Notes: generated by a model not told the origin, from the sequence alone. Positions 8,157 to 17,105 are shown, counted from the stretch's first letter. The stretch: 44,775 nucleotides of DNA from JBGPJM01 sp041485385 (GCA_041485385.1 JBGPJM010000015.1:1-44775); one strand, 5' to 3'. Numbers and translations: made by a program.

Positions 8157-9005
8157 CTACGCCTGCCGCTTGTCCCGCGTGATCTGCGCGTACGCGCTGT
8201 GGTTGTGGATCGACTCGAAGTTCTCCGAGTTGATCGCGTACCACGTGATCCGGTTCTCCGCGTCCAGCGAGATCGCCAGGTCTCGGATGATGTCCTCGAC
8301 GAACTTGGGATTCTCGTACGCCGCCTCGGTCACGTACTTCTCGTCCGGGCGCTTCAGGACCGCGTACACCTGCGTCGAGGCCGACTGCTCGATCAGCTTC
8401 GCCAGCTCCTCGATCCACATCAGCCCGTTGAACCGCACCGCCGCCTCGATCACGCACCGCTGGTTGTGCGCCCCGTATCGGCTGATCTCCTTCGAGCACG
8501 GGCACAGGCTCGTCGCCGGCGCCCGCACCGTCATCACGAAATCCTCAACCTGCGCCGCCGAGCACGCGAACGACACCTTGTAATCCATCATCCCCGGCAT
8601 CCCCGTTACCGGCGCGTGCTTGGTGATGAAGTACGTGAACGTCGCCTCGAAGTGCGCCTCCGCCGCACCCAGCCGCTCCCGGATCGCCCGCGCGATCACC
8701 GGGATGCACTCCGGCGTCACCGCCCGGGAGTACTCGTTGAGCACCTCCAGGAACCGGCTCATGTGCGTCCCCTTCTGGTAGTGGGGGAGGGAGACGTACA
8801 TGTTGATCGAGGCGACCGTCGTCTGCTCGCCCCCGTCGGGAGTCCTCAGGCAGATCGGGTACGTCACGTCCTTGACCCCCACCCTGTCGATCGGGATCTG
8901 CCGCGTGTCCCGGCTCCCTTGCACATCCGGCATCGCGTCGGGCTTCCCCTTCACCGGGCGGGCGGCGATCGCGGCGGGCGTGGCGGGCGGCGGGGTAGGT
9001 TTCAT
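8157..9005 (-). CDS. folE2: GTP cyclohydrolase IB
   Basis: FolE2 converts GTP to dihydroneopterin triphosphate, the first step of folate and queuosine-type pterin synthesis, using a metal other than the zinc of FolE1. The 282-residue protein shows MPDVQGSRDTRQIPIDRVG, ISLPHYQ-type VSLPHYQKGTHMSRF, ATSLCPCSKEIS with the metal-binding Cys, and AHNQRC. The first 25 residues are Ala/Pro-rich and probably disordered. The frame is open to 9182, but ATG 9005 gives the normal start. psuG follows on the same strand and may be co-transcribed. Confidence 0.95.
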   Translation of the reverse strand: MKPTPPPATPAAIAARPVKGKPDAMPDVQGSRDTRQIPIDRVGVKDVTYPICLRTPDGGEQTTVASINMYVSLPHYQKGTHMSRFLEVLNEYSRAVTPECIPVIARAIRERLGAAEAHFEATFTYFITKHAPVTGMPGMMDYKVSFACSAAQVEDFVMTVRAPATSLCPCSKEISRYGAHNQRCVIEAAVRFNGLMWIEELAKLIEQSASTQVYAVLKRPDEKYVTEAAYENPKFVEDIIRDLAISLDAENRITWYAINSENFESIHNHSAYAQITRDKRQA

Positions 9006-9159
9006 GTGGTTGTCTTCGTGCGGCCTTGCTGAACGGATTCGCCCCCACCCGCCGACTCGGCTGCCTGCACCGGCCTCCCCGCGGCCTGTTGTCGATCGTA
9101 GGCGCAGCCGCCGCGCCCACCGCACCACCCCCATCCAGATGCCGACGAACCGGTCGGCA

Positions 9160-9993
9160 TCACGTGGTGGCCGCGGACACACGACTCTCGGTCATCGACG
9201 CGGCCCAACTCAGCCCGATCGGGATGCCCACAAAGGCGCCGGCGATCCAGTCCAGCGGCAGCGGCCGCGCCAGTGGGAGCAGGTGCCCGGAATAGGTCGC
9301 CTTCACGATCGCCATGTCGCCGCCGTGCAGAAGCACCGCCGCCGCGGGGCTGGCCGCGGCGAAGGCCGCCAGCGCCACGAAGAACAGCACCGCCGGCGTG
9401 CGGTGCGAGCCCAGCCGGCCGAAGAACGAGCCGAAGACCGCGGCCGCGACCGCCGCGGCGTACGTCTGGCCTTTGAGCGTCTCCTGGGCGACAAGCCATG
9501 CAGCGATGCCCGCGACGACGATCGCGACCGTGAACCCCAGGAGGACCGGCGGGCCGTCCTCATCGTCATGCGGGCGGGCCTTCTCCCCCGATGGGCGGGC
9601 CACCTTCGCCAGCAGCGAAGCCAAGCCGATCGCCAGCACCCCTAGGATCGCCCCCTCCAGCGACAGCGTCCACATCGTCGAGGCCGATTGCGTGCGCCGG
9701 ATAATCTGGTCCACGGTCCCCGTGCCCCACGCGGCCCAGGTAAGTACCAGCCCGGCGGAGAACAGACCCAGCCGAAGACTGACCATCCGCGCACCCAGGA
9801 AGCCCATTACCGCCGCCAGGGCCAGGGCCCCAAGACCGGCGATCAAGCCGCGCACCGGAGACTCGCTCAGCAGCAGCGTTGTGCCGCCCGATCCGTCCGG
9901 CGCTCGCAGCGAGTAGGTCAGCCACCCCGCCGGCGGGCCGACCACGAACAGCGATGTCAGCGGGATCCCCCAGCGGATGGCGGCTTTGAGCAT
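9160..9993 (-). CDS. Multi-pass membrane protein of unknown function
   Basis: A 277-residue predicted inner-membrane protein. I recognise no family. It has about seven hydrophobic segments, including IPLTSLFVVGPPAGWLTYSL, a GALALAAVMGFLGA segment, VLTWAAWG, AILGVLAIGLASLLAKV, VLLGFTVAIVVAGIAAWLVA, VLFFVALAAFAAASPAAAVL and a C-terminal IAGAFVGIPIGLSWA. A charged loop (EKARPHDDEDG) splits it into two halves. The frame is open far upstream, but MLKAAIRWGIP at 9993 is the first start that leaves the divergent gene's 5' region free. Confidence 0.6.
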   Translation of the reverse strand: MLKAAIRWGIPLTSLFVVGPPAGWLTYSLRAPDGSGGTTLLLSESPVRGLIAGLGALALAAVMGFLGARMVSLRLGLFSAGLVLTWAAWGTGTVDQIIRRTQSASTMWTLSLEGAILGVLAIGLASLLAKVARPSGEKARPHDDEDGPPVLLGFTVAIVVAGIAAWLVAQETLKGQTYAAAVAAAVFGSFFGRLGSHRTPAVLFFVALAAFAAASPAAAVLLHGGDMAIVKATYSGHLLPLARPLPLDWIAGAFVGIPIGLSWAASMTESRVSAATT

Positions 9994-10114
9994 GCGAGGA
10001 TGATCCCCTGCTCGGACGTGCGAAGCAAACAGGCTCGTGCTCGCGCCCACGATATTGCCCGGCCTCGACTTGCACGACCGGATCGCCGGCGCGGTAGCAT
10101 CGAGGGCCCCTGGG

Positions 10115-10147
10115 TTCCGGGGGCGGGGGGTGGGGGGCGGGGGGGCG
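10115..10147 (+). promoter_or_regulatory. G-quadruplex-prone run in a 5' leader
   Basis: Four or more runs of 5-7 Gs separated by single bases lie on the coding strand, 24 bases upstream of the ATG at 10171 and 12 bases before its AGGAG. If transcribed, the RNA could fold into a quadruplex next to the ribosome binding site. A weak TTGCAC (10070-10075) / TAGCAT (10095-10100) pair with a 19-nt spacer lies just upstream. Confidence 0.5.
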
Positions 10148-10170
10148 CCGGGGGATCGCAGGAGACCAGC

Positions 10171-11442
10171 ATGGACGCACAGGGCCGCGCAAGATCGGGC
10201 GAGGGGAAGGTTCGGTCGCCGGTGACCCTGGACGACCTCGTCGCCGACCTGATCTGGCCGCGCCTGCTCAGGTCGGGCGCGCTCGCGTTGCACCCCGGCC
10301 GGCTCGGCATCGCCTTCTTCCTGCTGATCGGTGTGGGCCTGGTGGTGATGGTTCTGGCCCAGATCGAGATCTGGCTCGGATTCAGCGGCGGACCCACCGA
10401 GCAGGCCGACTTCTCGATGCGCTGGACGCAGCTTCTTCCGGCCAACTGGCCCGTCCACCCGGCCGGCGCGGCCGGAAGGCTCATCGATGCGTTCACCGCC
10501 CTGCCCCTGGCGGCGATTCTCGCTCACCCGCTCGTGGCCTCGCTTGGGACGCTCGCGGCGGTGCTCCTGTGGAGTATCGCGGGAGGCGCTATCTGCCGCG
10601 GGGCGGCCATGGAGCTCGCGACCGGCGAGGGAATAACCTGGCCGCAGGCGCTGGGGTTCGCGGCGGCGAGGTGGCGGTCGTTTGCCGGGGCGATGATCGG
10701 GCCGGTGCTGCTGGTGTGGGGCGTCGCGCTGGTCCTGGCCATCGGCGGTCTTGTGCTGCTGCGGCTCCCGGGCCTGAATCTCATCGGGGCGCTGCTCTAT
10801 GGGCTATTCCTTCTGGGCGGTTTGGTCGCGGCACTGGTGATGGTCGCGTACCTGCTGGGGCACTGGATGCTCGTCCCCGCGGTGGCATGCGAGGGCACCG
10901 ATGCCATCGACGCGGTGCAGCGGGCGTACGCCTACGTCTTCGGGCGGCCAGCCAGGCTGGTGGCGTACCTGGCGACGCTGGCCGCCCAGGCGATCGTCGT
11001 GGGCTGGGTGGTCTGGATGCTCTCGAGCGCCATCGTGGGCTTCACTGTGCGGACCGGCGGCGCCTGGGCCGGCGACAACGGTCGGATCATGCTCGAGCAG
11101 GGCACCGTCGGGGCGGTTGGGGGCGACGCGGGCGCGGTCATGGCCGGCGCCCACCCGGAGGCGACGACACTCGACCGCTCACGCACGTCCGCATGGGGCG
11201 AGTTCCTGGTGAAGATGTGGACGCTCGTGCCGGTCCTGTTGGTATGGTCGTTCCTGGTCAGCTTCGCCTTCTGCGGATCCACGCAGCTGTACTTGGCGAT
11301 GCGACGCGTTGTCGACGGGCAGGAGATGACCGAGCTCTGGATGCCGCCGCGGGCGAAGGAGGAGGTGGCCCCGCTCCCCGAGCCGAGCCGGTCCGGAGCG
11401 TCGAAGGACCATGCTCCGGACGAGATCCCCGATGTCGAGTGA
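10171..11442 (+). CDS. Large multi-pass membrane protein of unknown function
   Basis: A 423-residue protein preceded by AGGAG and ATG 10171. At least six hydrophobic segments are visible: IAFFLLIGVGLVVMVLAQIE, LGTLAAVLLWSIAGGAICRG, MIGPVLLVWGVALVLAIGGL, LLYGLFLLGGLVAALVMVAY, TLAAQAIVVGWVVWMLSSAI and LVPVLLVWSFLVSFAFC. A loop of about 60 residues rich in Gly and Ala sits between the last two, and the C-terminal 45 residues are charged. No catalytic motif is apparent. Planctomycetes carry many such uncharacterised membrane proteins. It overlaps the start of the next small gene and is divergent from 9160-9993. Confidence 0.7.
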   Translation: MDAQGRARSGEGKVRSPVTLDDLVADLIWPRLLRSGALALHPGRLGIAFFLLIGVGLVVMVLAQIEIWLGFSGGPTEQADFSMRWTQLLPANWPVHPAGAAGRLIDAFTALPLAAILAHPLVASLGTLAAVLLWSIAGGAICRGAAMELATGEGITWPQALGFAAARWRSFAGAMIGPVLLVWGVALVLAIGGLVLLRLPGLNLIGALLYGLFLLGGLVAALVMVAYLLGHWMLVPAVACEGTDAIDAVQRAYAYVFGRPARLVAYLATLAAQAIVVGWVVWMLSSAIVGFTVRTGGAWAGDNGRIMLEQGTVGAVGGDAGAVMAGAHPEATTLDRSRTSAWGEFLVKMWTLVPVLLVWSFLVSFAFCGSTQLYLAMRRVVDGQEMTELWMPPRAKEEVAPLPEPSRSGASKDHAPDEIPDVE

Positions 11443-11740
11443 CCCGGAGAGCCACGACGGGCGCGTCACGGCGGACCGCGGCCGCGCGGGCATCCGTCTC
11501 GCGGGCGCGCTGGCGGAGCTGGGCATCACCGCTCTTGAGCTCGTCGAACCCGGGCGTCCTGTACGCCTTCTCGCCGCCAGGGACACCGACCTTCCCGGCG
11601 TGGTCTCACGAGCTTCCGCCGGCTGTGTCCTGCGATCTCCCGATCGGCGAGTGAGCGTCCATTTCGATCGAGGCGGCTTTCTCTGGAGGGCGGCCGACGG
11701 AGCATTGGCGGATGAGCTGAGGCGTCGGCTGTCGCAGTGA
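11411..11740 (+). CDS. Small hypothetical protein
   Basis: An open frame of 109 codons that overlaps the 3' end of the membrane-protein gene by 32 bp. A second ATG at 11432 (MSSDPESHDG) shortens the overlap and looks as good. The protein has no membrane segment or motif I know; it reads as a compact basic/acidic alpha-beta protein (GIRLAGALAELGITALELVE... RRVSVHFDRGGFLWR). Tight overlap with the upstream gene favours a real, coupled gene, but codon-position bias alone cannot exclude a spurious ORF. Confidence 0.5.
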   Translation: MLRTRSPMSSDPESHDGRVTADRGRAGIRLAGALAELGITALELVEPGRPVRLLAARDTDLPGVVSRASAGCVLRSPDRRVSVHFDRGGFLWRAADGALADELRRRLSQ

Positions 11741-11769
11741 CCAACGGCGCACCGCGCCGGATAAGCAAT

Positions 11770-11792
11770 AAAAAACCGGCCTTGCGGCCGGT
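11770..11792 (-). terminator. Rho-independent terminator for the PEP-CTERM genes
   Basis: ACCGGCC-TTGC-GGCCGGT (11775-11792) forms a perfect 7-bp stem. Read on the minus strand it is followed by six T residues (11775-11770). It lies 33 bp beyond the stop of the 11826-12623 gene. Confidence 0.85.
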
Positions 11793-11825
11793 CTCTGCAA
11801 CAACCGTTGTTGTGAAGAAGGTTGG

Positions 11826-12623
11826 TTATTTGCGCGACCGACGCACGGCGACCAAGCCGGCCAGTGCCAGCAGGGAGATGGCGCCCGGAGCCGGGATGAT
11901 CTCGTACGCGCTGGTGACGCCCGCAGTGTCGCCCGCCGTAAGCACGAAGCGCCATTCGGAGCTCATGTTCGCGGCCAAGCCGATCGGGATGTAGAGCGGA
12001 TGCCCGGCGGACTGCTGGTCCCCGCTTGCGGAGCCGCCCGGGAGTGCAGTGGCGACGGGGCCGGCGAGCAGGCTGGCGAACTGGCTGCCGCCGGGAGCCT
12101 GACCGTTGTACGCGGTGTAGAACGAGCCGCCGCCGGGCGCAGCCCCGGTGAACTGGGCGCCCACTTCGCCGCCGGTGTCGGTGAGCGAGACGCCCGCGCT
12201 GGCCCGGGCCGCGTCGAAGATATTGGGAACAAGGGCGAACAGAGCGCTGTTCACCTGCCACGTCGTGTTGGAGGCGCCCGCGACCACCGTGATGTTCAGG
12301 CTGATCAGGTTAGGAAGCACGGCTCCCTGCGGACGGATGATCGAGCCCAGTCCCGAAATCGTCGCGCCGTTGGCGAACGTCACCGGCGATGGGAGGAAAT
12401 ACAACACCATCCCGTTCGGGCCGGGGGTGGTGTCCGACAGGGGCACGGTCAGCGTCTGGCTGCCGCTCGCGTTGGTTGCGGTCACCGTGATGAACGGATC
12501 GGAAATCACGCCGGCCGAGGCACCGGACGCGAGCGCCACGACGGCGATCGCGGCCAAGGCCGAGCAACCCAAGGACGTCCCGGTCCTTGCCGCAAGAGAC
12601 TCTGTTCTCGAGGGTCCACTCAT
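11826..12623 (-). CDS. Secreted protein with PEP-CTERM-like sorting tail (paralogue 1)
   Basis: A 265-residue exported protein. The N-terminus has a signal peptide ending ALASGASAG. The beta-rich body has no known domain. The C-terminus reads IIPAPGAISLLALAGLVAVRRSRK, a PAPG variant of the PEP-CTERM signal (motif, hydrophobic helix, basic end) recognised by exosortase. ATG 12623 is preferred to ATG 12632 because GGAAAGG lies nine bases before it and directly abuts the upstream one. It is homologous to the next gene upstream (shared VNSALF...YTAYNGQAPGG versus INSALL...YSSFYNGFLNAG). A strong terminator follows. The likely location is the outer envelope or surface. Confidence 0.85.
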   Translation of the reverse strand: MSGPSRTESLAARTGTSLGCSALAAIAVVALASGASAGVISDPFITVTATNASGSQTLTVPLSDTTPGPNGMVLYFLPSPVTFANGATISGLGSIIRPQGAVLPNLISLNITVVAGASNTTWQVNSALFALVPNIFDAARASAGVSLTDTGGEVGAQFTGAAPGGGSFYTAYNGQAPGGSQFASLLAGPVATALPGGSASGDQQSAGHPLYIPIGLAANMSSEWRFVLTAGDTAGVTSAYEIIPAPGAISLLALAGLVAVRRSRK

Positions 12624-12679
12624 TTTGAACATCCCTTTCCAGCCGCCTACATGGGAGCGGTGGCACAGCGAGCACGAGG

Positions 12680-13444
12680 TTACCGGCGACGACGGGAGAC
12701 GATGAGACCGGCCAGGCCCAGCAGGCTCAGGGCGCCAGGGGCGGGAATCGCTTCGACATGGAACACGCTGGTTCCACCCGCCACGTCGAACGGCGTGAGC
12801 GTGAAGTGGAACTGCGAGCTGATATCGGTGATCGGCGGACCGATCGGCACCATCCCAACGAGCGGGAAGTTCTGGCTCGCCGTCGCGGTGTCCCCCGGGA
12901 TCGGGCTGAAAGCCCCGAGCGGCAGCAGGTTGACGAACGTGGTGCCGGCGTTGAGGAACCCGTTGTAGAACGACGAATAGGTCGAGCCGCCGATGGGCGC
13001 CAGCGTCACGCCGTCGCCCGTCAGGTCCGTCGCGTTCACCGACGCCGACGAACGGCCCTGGGCGCTCGCGATCGTCGCAAAGCCCAGCAGGGCCGAGTTT
13101 ATGGTGAACGTGGTGTTCATCACGCCCGCGGCCACGTTGAAGTTCAGAGTGACGTCCGGATCGCCGTCGCACGTCTCCCGGGCCGTATTCAGCGTCGCGA
13201 TGACGGTTCCGTCAGAGGCCATCATGCTGATCGGGGCGACCAGGCTCCAGTCATAGAACCCGCGGATCGGGTCGAAATATTGCGGGTCGAAGTGATGGTC
13301 AAACTCCGCGAACCGGCCATCGGGCGTCTGAGCCCGGATGTGGAACACGATGTCTGAAATATCCGCGCTGGCAATCCCGCCGACCGCGAGGCTCACAAAT
13401 CCTGCCGCCAGCAGCGACGCCGAAAACTTCCGGGGAACGACCAT
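12680..13444 (-). CDS. Secreted protein with PEP-CTERM-like sorting tail (paralogue 2)
   Basis: A 254-residue exported protein. The signal peptide is KFSASLLAAGFVSLAVGGIASA and the C-terminal sorting signal is IPAPGALSLLGLAGLIVSRRRR. The mature part (DISDIVFHIRAQTPDG...) has no named domain but matches its downstream neighbour in length, order of motifs and tail, so the pair came from a tandem duplication. GGAGGAG lies four bases before ATG 13444. A good minus-strand promoter at 13588-13618 precedes it, and the two genes are probably one transcript that ends at 11770. Confidence 0.87.
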   Translation of the reverse strand: MVVPRKFSASLLAAGFVSLAVGGIASADISDIVFHIRAQTPDGRFAEFDHHFDPQYFDPIRGFYDWSLVAPISMMASDGTVIATLNTARETCDGDPDVTLNFNVAAGVMNTTFTINSALLGFATIASAQGRSSASVNATDLTGDGVTLAPIGGSTYSSFYNGFLNAGTTFVNLLPLGAFSPIPGDTATASQNFPLVGMVPIGPPITDISSQFHFTLTPFDVAGGTSVFHVEAIPAPGALSLLGLAGLIVSRRRR

Positions 13445-13587
13445 GTTTCTCCTCCAGGTTGCAGATCGGATCGAACAATCTCTCTCGAAATCTCTGCTCA
13501 AACTCGGTGTCCCTTCACGCGGACGCCGCGCCGGCCTGTTCCGCATACCCCGGGGGGCTCCGGACAGATGGCGCATCTCTCTGATTC

Positions 13588-13618
13588 GTTATCCTGCCAG
13601 AAAACGGAAGTTTGTCAA
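13588..13618 (-). promoter_or_regulatory. Sigma-70-type promoter for the PEP-CTERM pair
   Basis: On the minus strand TTGACA (13618-13613) is followed by GGATAA (18-nt spacer) or GATAAC (19-nt spacer, 13593-13588). The surrounding 13445-13710 is clearly AT-richer than the window and separates divergent genes. It also holds TTGCGCAA and TTGCG-type inverted words that could be operator sites. Confidence 0.6.
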
Positions 13619-13710
13619 CCCTTTTCTGCGAGATTGCGCAAGGAATCTACCTATACACAAACCAAACAACCAGTCTTTGCGTTCGCGCAACTCCCTAGAT
13701 TCTTCAAGGC

Positions 13711-15423
13711 TTGCGCCTCTCCAAGCTCTCTATTTTCACTTTCTGGTCCCCTTTTGCTTTTGATATTGCGGGCCGGAGTAGATCGAGGTTATCATCCGGC
13801 TCGTGGAGCGGATTCCGGTCGTCTGAGCCACCAAGGTTGTGGAGCTGCGTTTTGCTTAATCCGTATGTCTGTACCTGTCTTGTCGGGCTGTGTTGTAGCT
13901 CGTCCCTGACTCCCGCATATGGAGGTGGCGAGCGTGCCGGGGCCGGCGGTTTGGGGGGGGTATTCTTTGGCCCGGTGGACGGCCCCGACGTGATCGGTGG
14001 CTACGAGTCCGACCACCTGATCGTCCGACTGTCCGCTGGATCGGTGCCGGCCAACCTCGCCAGCGGCCGGGTGACCATCCGTTCACTCACCGCTCCCTCG
14101 CCCGCCAGGGAGGCCGTCGTTGCCGAGATGTTGAGCCGCTTGAACGCCCAGCGCCTCTCCCCAACCTTCGCGGGCGTCGCTCCCGGTGCGACCCAGTGCC
14201 GGCTGGACCGATACTTCACCGTTGTCGTGCCGCGCGGGACCGACGTCAAGCTCCTCGCGGCCGATCTTCTCTCCGCAGTCGCAGAGATCGAGACCGCCGA
14301 GCTCGACGGGATCGGCGGCGTCCTGAGAGTGCCGCCTACCGACCCGCTGTTCCCCTCCCAGTACAGCCTCCTCAACACGGGCCAGACCATCGAGGGACAG
14401 ACCGGCACGCCCGGCGCGGATATCCACGCGCTGGGGGCCTGGGAACTCTCGACTGGTGATCCACACCTCGTCCTCGCGATCGTCGACACCGGCGTCAGCC
14501 AGAGCCACCCCGATCTCGTGGGAAGGCTCGTGCCGGGGATCAATTTCAGCGGCGGAAGCCAGTCCAACACCGACGACAGCTGGTACCAGTCCCACGGCAC
14601 CGCCTGCGCGGGCGTCGCCGGCGCCACCACCAACAACGCCATAGGCATCGCCGGGATCTGCTGGCGAGCCTCGATCATGCCGGTGCGGGTCGCCAACATC
14701 TACGGTTTCGGTGACGAGAGCCAGTGCGCGATGGGACTCATCTGGGCGGCCGACCACGGCGCCAAGGTCGCCTCAGTGAGCCTGGGCTACCCCACGGGTC
14801 CGATTTTCTTCGCCGCCGCCATCGAGTACGCCCGCTACCGGGACATGCTCGTCGTCGCCTCGAGCGGCAACTCCCCGGGGCAGGAGGTCTTTTTCCCCGC
14901 ACGCTTCCCGAGTGTGATGGCCGTCGGCGCCACCGACAACCGCGATCAGCTTGCGGACTTCACCACCACCGGACCGGAGATGTCCGTCGTCGCCCCCGGC
15001 GTGAACATCCTGACGACCTGGGACACCACCGCGCAGCCGAACACCTATGTCTATGAGACCGGCACCTCGATGGCCTGCCCGATCGTTTCCGGCCTTGCGT
15101 GTCTGATCCGCTCCGCGAACGCCGGCCTCTCCGCCGACCAGGTCCGCCTGGCCATCGAGCTCTCCGCACACGACCTTGGCGTTCCGGGATGGGATCCGCA
15201 GTTCGGCCACGGTCGTGTCGACGCCCTGGCCGCGCTGGAGTTCGCGACCGGGTCGGCGCCGCGCTGCCTGGGGGATTGGAATCACGACGGCGTTGTGGAC
15301 AGCCGCGATGCCTTTCAGTTCGTCAACGACTATTTCGAGGGCGACGCCGATTTCGACGGCAACGGCGTGACCAACAGCCTCGACTTTTTCGGCTTCATGA
15401 TCAGCTACTTCCAGGGATGCTGA
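13711..15423 (+). CDS. Secreted subtilisin-like serine protease (S8) with dockerin-like tail
   Basis: An extracellular peptidase. The triad is clear: Asp259 in AIVDTGVSQSHPDL, His295 in SHGTACAGVAG and Ser453 in GTSMACP, with the oxyanion Asn in ASSGNSPG. A propeptide-like region (residues about 90-220) precedes the catalytic domain. The last 60 residues are CLGDWNHDGVVDSRDAFQFV plus a second DFDGNGVTNSLDFFGF unit, Ca-binding-loop repeats like dockerin type I. The start is uncertain: TTG 13711 gives a poor signal peptide, whereas TTG 13837 would begin MWSCVLLNPYVCTCLVGLCC, a better one. It is divergent from the PEP-CTERM pair. Confidence 0.9.
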   Translation: MRLSKLSIFTFWSPFAFDIAGRSRSRLSSGSWSGFRSSEPPRLWSCVLLNPYVCTCLVGLCCSSSLTPAYGGGERAGAGGLGGVFFGPVDGPDVIGGYESDHLIVRLSAGSVPANLASGRVTIRSLTAPSPAREAVVAEMLSRLNAQRLSPTFAGVAPGATQCRLDRYFTVVVPRGTDVKLLAADLLSAVAEIETAELDGIGGVLRVPPTDPLFPSQYSLLNTGQTIEGQTGTPGADIHALGAWELSTGDPHLVLAIVDTGVSQSHPDLVGRLVPGINFSGGSQSNTDDSWYQSHGTACAGVAGATTNNAIGIAGICWRASIMPVRVANIYGFGDESQCAMGLIWAADHGAKVASVSLGYPTGPIFFAAAIEYARYRDMLVVASSGNSPGQEVFFPARFPSVMAVGATDNRDQLADFTTTGPEMSVVAPGVNILTTWDTTAQPNTYVYETGTSMACPIVSGLACLIRSANAGLSADQVRLAIELSAHDLGVPGWDPQFGHGRVDALAALEFATGSAPRCLGDWNHDGVVDSRDAFQFVNDYFEGDADFDGNGVTNSLDFFGFMISYFQGC

Positions 15424-15463
15424 ACGCACTCCACCTCGCCGCGACGCCCGCGGTCCGGCCCCC

Positions 15464-16114
15464 TCACCCCTCGAGCGCCGCGCGACCCATGGGCATCTCG
15501 AACCGGGCCGCCGGATCGCCCGTGCGGCAATACCCCCGGCCGCCCATCCGCCCGATCGCACGCAGCGCCGCCGCGTCCACGTGCCACCGCGCGTCCACCA
15601 CGCCGTCGCGGATGTGCACCTGCACCACCTCGCCGATGACGATGTTCCCGCCCCCCGGCACGCCCGGGTTCAGCCGCAGGACCCGCAACGTGCGGCACTC
15701 GAAGCTGACCGGCGACTCCGCCACTCTCGGCGGGCGCACCCTCACGCTCGGCGCCGGCGTCAGGCCGCTGAGGTCAAACTCGCTCTCCCCGTACGGCAGC
15801 GGCTCGGCGCACGCCGCCATCCGCCGCTCATACTCTTCCACCGCCACGTTCACGACGAACTCGCCCACCCCCCCCTCGCCCGGCGGCAGGGCGTTGCGGA
15901 GCGTGTCCTTCTCCCCGCCGTCGGGCTTGTTGGCGGGGCAGAAGAGCAGCGTCATCGGCGCCGAGCTCACGCCGTTGAAGAACGAGAACGGCGCCAGGTT
16001 GAGCGCCCCGGCGGGAGAGCACGACGACACCAGCGCGATCGGGCGCGGCACGATCGCGCCGATGAGCAGCTTGTACCGGTCCGGCTGGGAGAGCTGCGCT
16101 GGGTCCACTTGCAT
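15464..16114 (-). CDS. Flavin reductase-like FMN-binding domain protein
   Basis: A 216-residue protein of the flavin reductase / split-barrel FMN-binding family. The typical opening is seen: YKLLIGAIVPRPIALVSSCSPAGALNLAPFSFFNGVSSAP, then GEFVVNV and later SPVSFECRTLRVLRLNPG. The GNIVIGEVVQVHIRDGV block is also characteristic. Such proteins reduce free flavin with NAD(P)H or serve as FMN-binding oxidoreductases; the substrate cannot be told. ATG 16114 gives the normal N-terminus. It converges on the protease gene with a 40-bp gap and diverges from the next gene. Confidence 0.88.
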   Translation of the reverse strand: MQVDPAQLSQPDRYKLLIGAIVPRPIALVSSCSPAGALNLAPFSFFNGVSSAPMTLLFCPANKPDGGEKDTLRNALPPGEGGVGEFVVNVAVEEYERRMAACAEPLPYGESEFDLSGLTPAPSVRVRPPRVAESPVSFECRTLRVLRLNPGVPGGGNIVIGEVVQVHIRDGVVDARWHVDAAALRAIGRMGGRGYCRTGDPAARFEMPMGRAALEG

Positions 16115-16190
16115 CCGCAACCGTAGGTGGCGCCACGCGCCGCACCGGCCGTGCCGGGCATCACGCCCGCCCCTTCCCCTACCATCACGC

Positions 16191-16985
16191 ATGCCCGGCG
16201 AATCGGCGCAACTTACGTGGTCATTGCTGCTGGCCCACTTCACCTCCCTCGCCCGCGCATCGATGGCGCTCCCCAGAGACGCCGCAGGCGACCGCTGGCG
16301 GGCCGCGGTGCCGCCGATGGTCGGCCTGCAGGCCGTCACCTTCGCGCTGGGCGACCTGGACCGCCTCTCCGACGCCGCCGAGCGGCCCCTGGCGCTTGAC
16401 AAGGCCGACATGCTCATCCAGCGCCACGCCGGCGAGCTCGCCGCCCTCTGGGACGGCCAACCCCTGAACCGCGAGTTGGCCCTCCTGATCGACGACGCCC
16501 GCCGGGCGCTCGCCGCCGCCGGCGAGGGCGGCCTCGAATGGCGCGTCGCCGCCGAGCGCGTCGTCGCCGATCACCCCGCCGATCTCACGGCAAGCCTCGT
16601 CGACACCGGCTTCGACGGCGACCTGTACCTTCCTGCGCCCGGGATCACGCTCTTCCGCGGCTGCCCCGGCGCGTTTGTCGGTCTCCCCCGCGGCCGTTTA
16701 CCCGGCCCCGAGATCATCTCGACGATCGACGAGTTCCTTCCGGGCCTGGGAGAGCCCCGCCGCGTCCCCTCCCTCCGCGTGCCCTATCGCCAGTTCGACT
16801 TCGCCCAGGGGCGGCCCGTTCGAGACTGTGTCGTCGACCAGCGCGAGGCGCTTGAGAATCCCCCCGGCGGCCAGCCCCTGCTGGTCGCCGCGATCCTCGC
16901 CGGCCGGCCGCAGCCCGTCGCCCTCCCGCCGAGAAGATCCGCCGAGCAGGCGCGCCTCCCGCTGGTCTGGAAGAGCGAGAACTGA
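16191..16985 (+). CDS. Hypothetical protein
   Basis: A predicted 264-residue cytoplasmic protein with no signal peptide or membrane span. The N-terminal half is helical (LTWSLLLAHFTSLARASMAL...LGDLDRLSDAAERPLALDKADMLI). The C-terminal half has short hydrophobic strands (LVDTGFDGDLYLPAPGITLFRGCPGAFVGLP). I do not recognise a family. ATG 16191 is the first start beyond the divergent flavin-reductase gene, leaving a 76-bp shared promoter region. A possible relation to mdh, 120 bp downstream, cannot be shown. Confidence 0.65.
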   Translation: MPGESAQLTWSLLLAHFTSLARASMALPRDAAGDRWRAAVPPMVGLQAVTFALGDLDRLSDAAERPLALDKADMLIQRHAGELAALWDGQPLNRELALLIDDARRALAAAGEGGLEWRVAAERVVADHPADLTASLVDTGFDGDLYLPAPGITLFRGCPGAFVGLPRGRLPGPEIISTIDEFLPGLGEPRRVPSLRVPYRQFDFAQGRPVRDCVVDQREALENPPGGQPLLVAAILAGRPQPVALPPRRSAEQARLPLVWKSEN

Positions 16986-17105
16986 CGCCGCCGCTTTGGC
17001 GGACCAACCCGCTCCCGCACCTTCTTCTCATCGCGCCGCTCGCTTTTCACTCTCCCGGCTACCATCTTCCCCCCTGCGACACAGGGCCACAAGGAACAAC
17101 CCACC

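Noticed and set aside
13630..13645. Third leader copy (minus-strand TTCCTTGCGCAAT)
   Set aside because: It matches only part of the conserved block, lacks the CCAAACATTT half and the boxA word, and no array follows.
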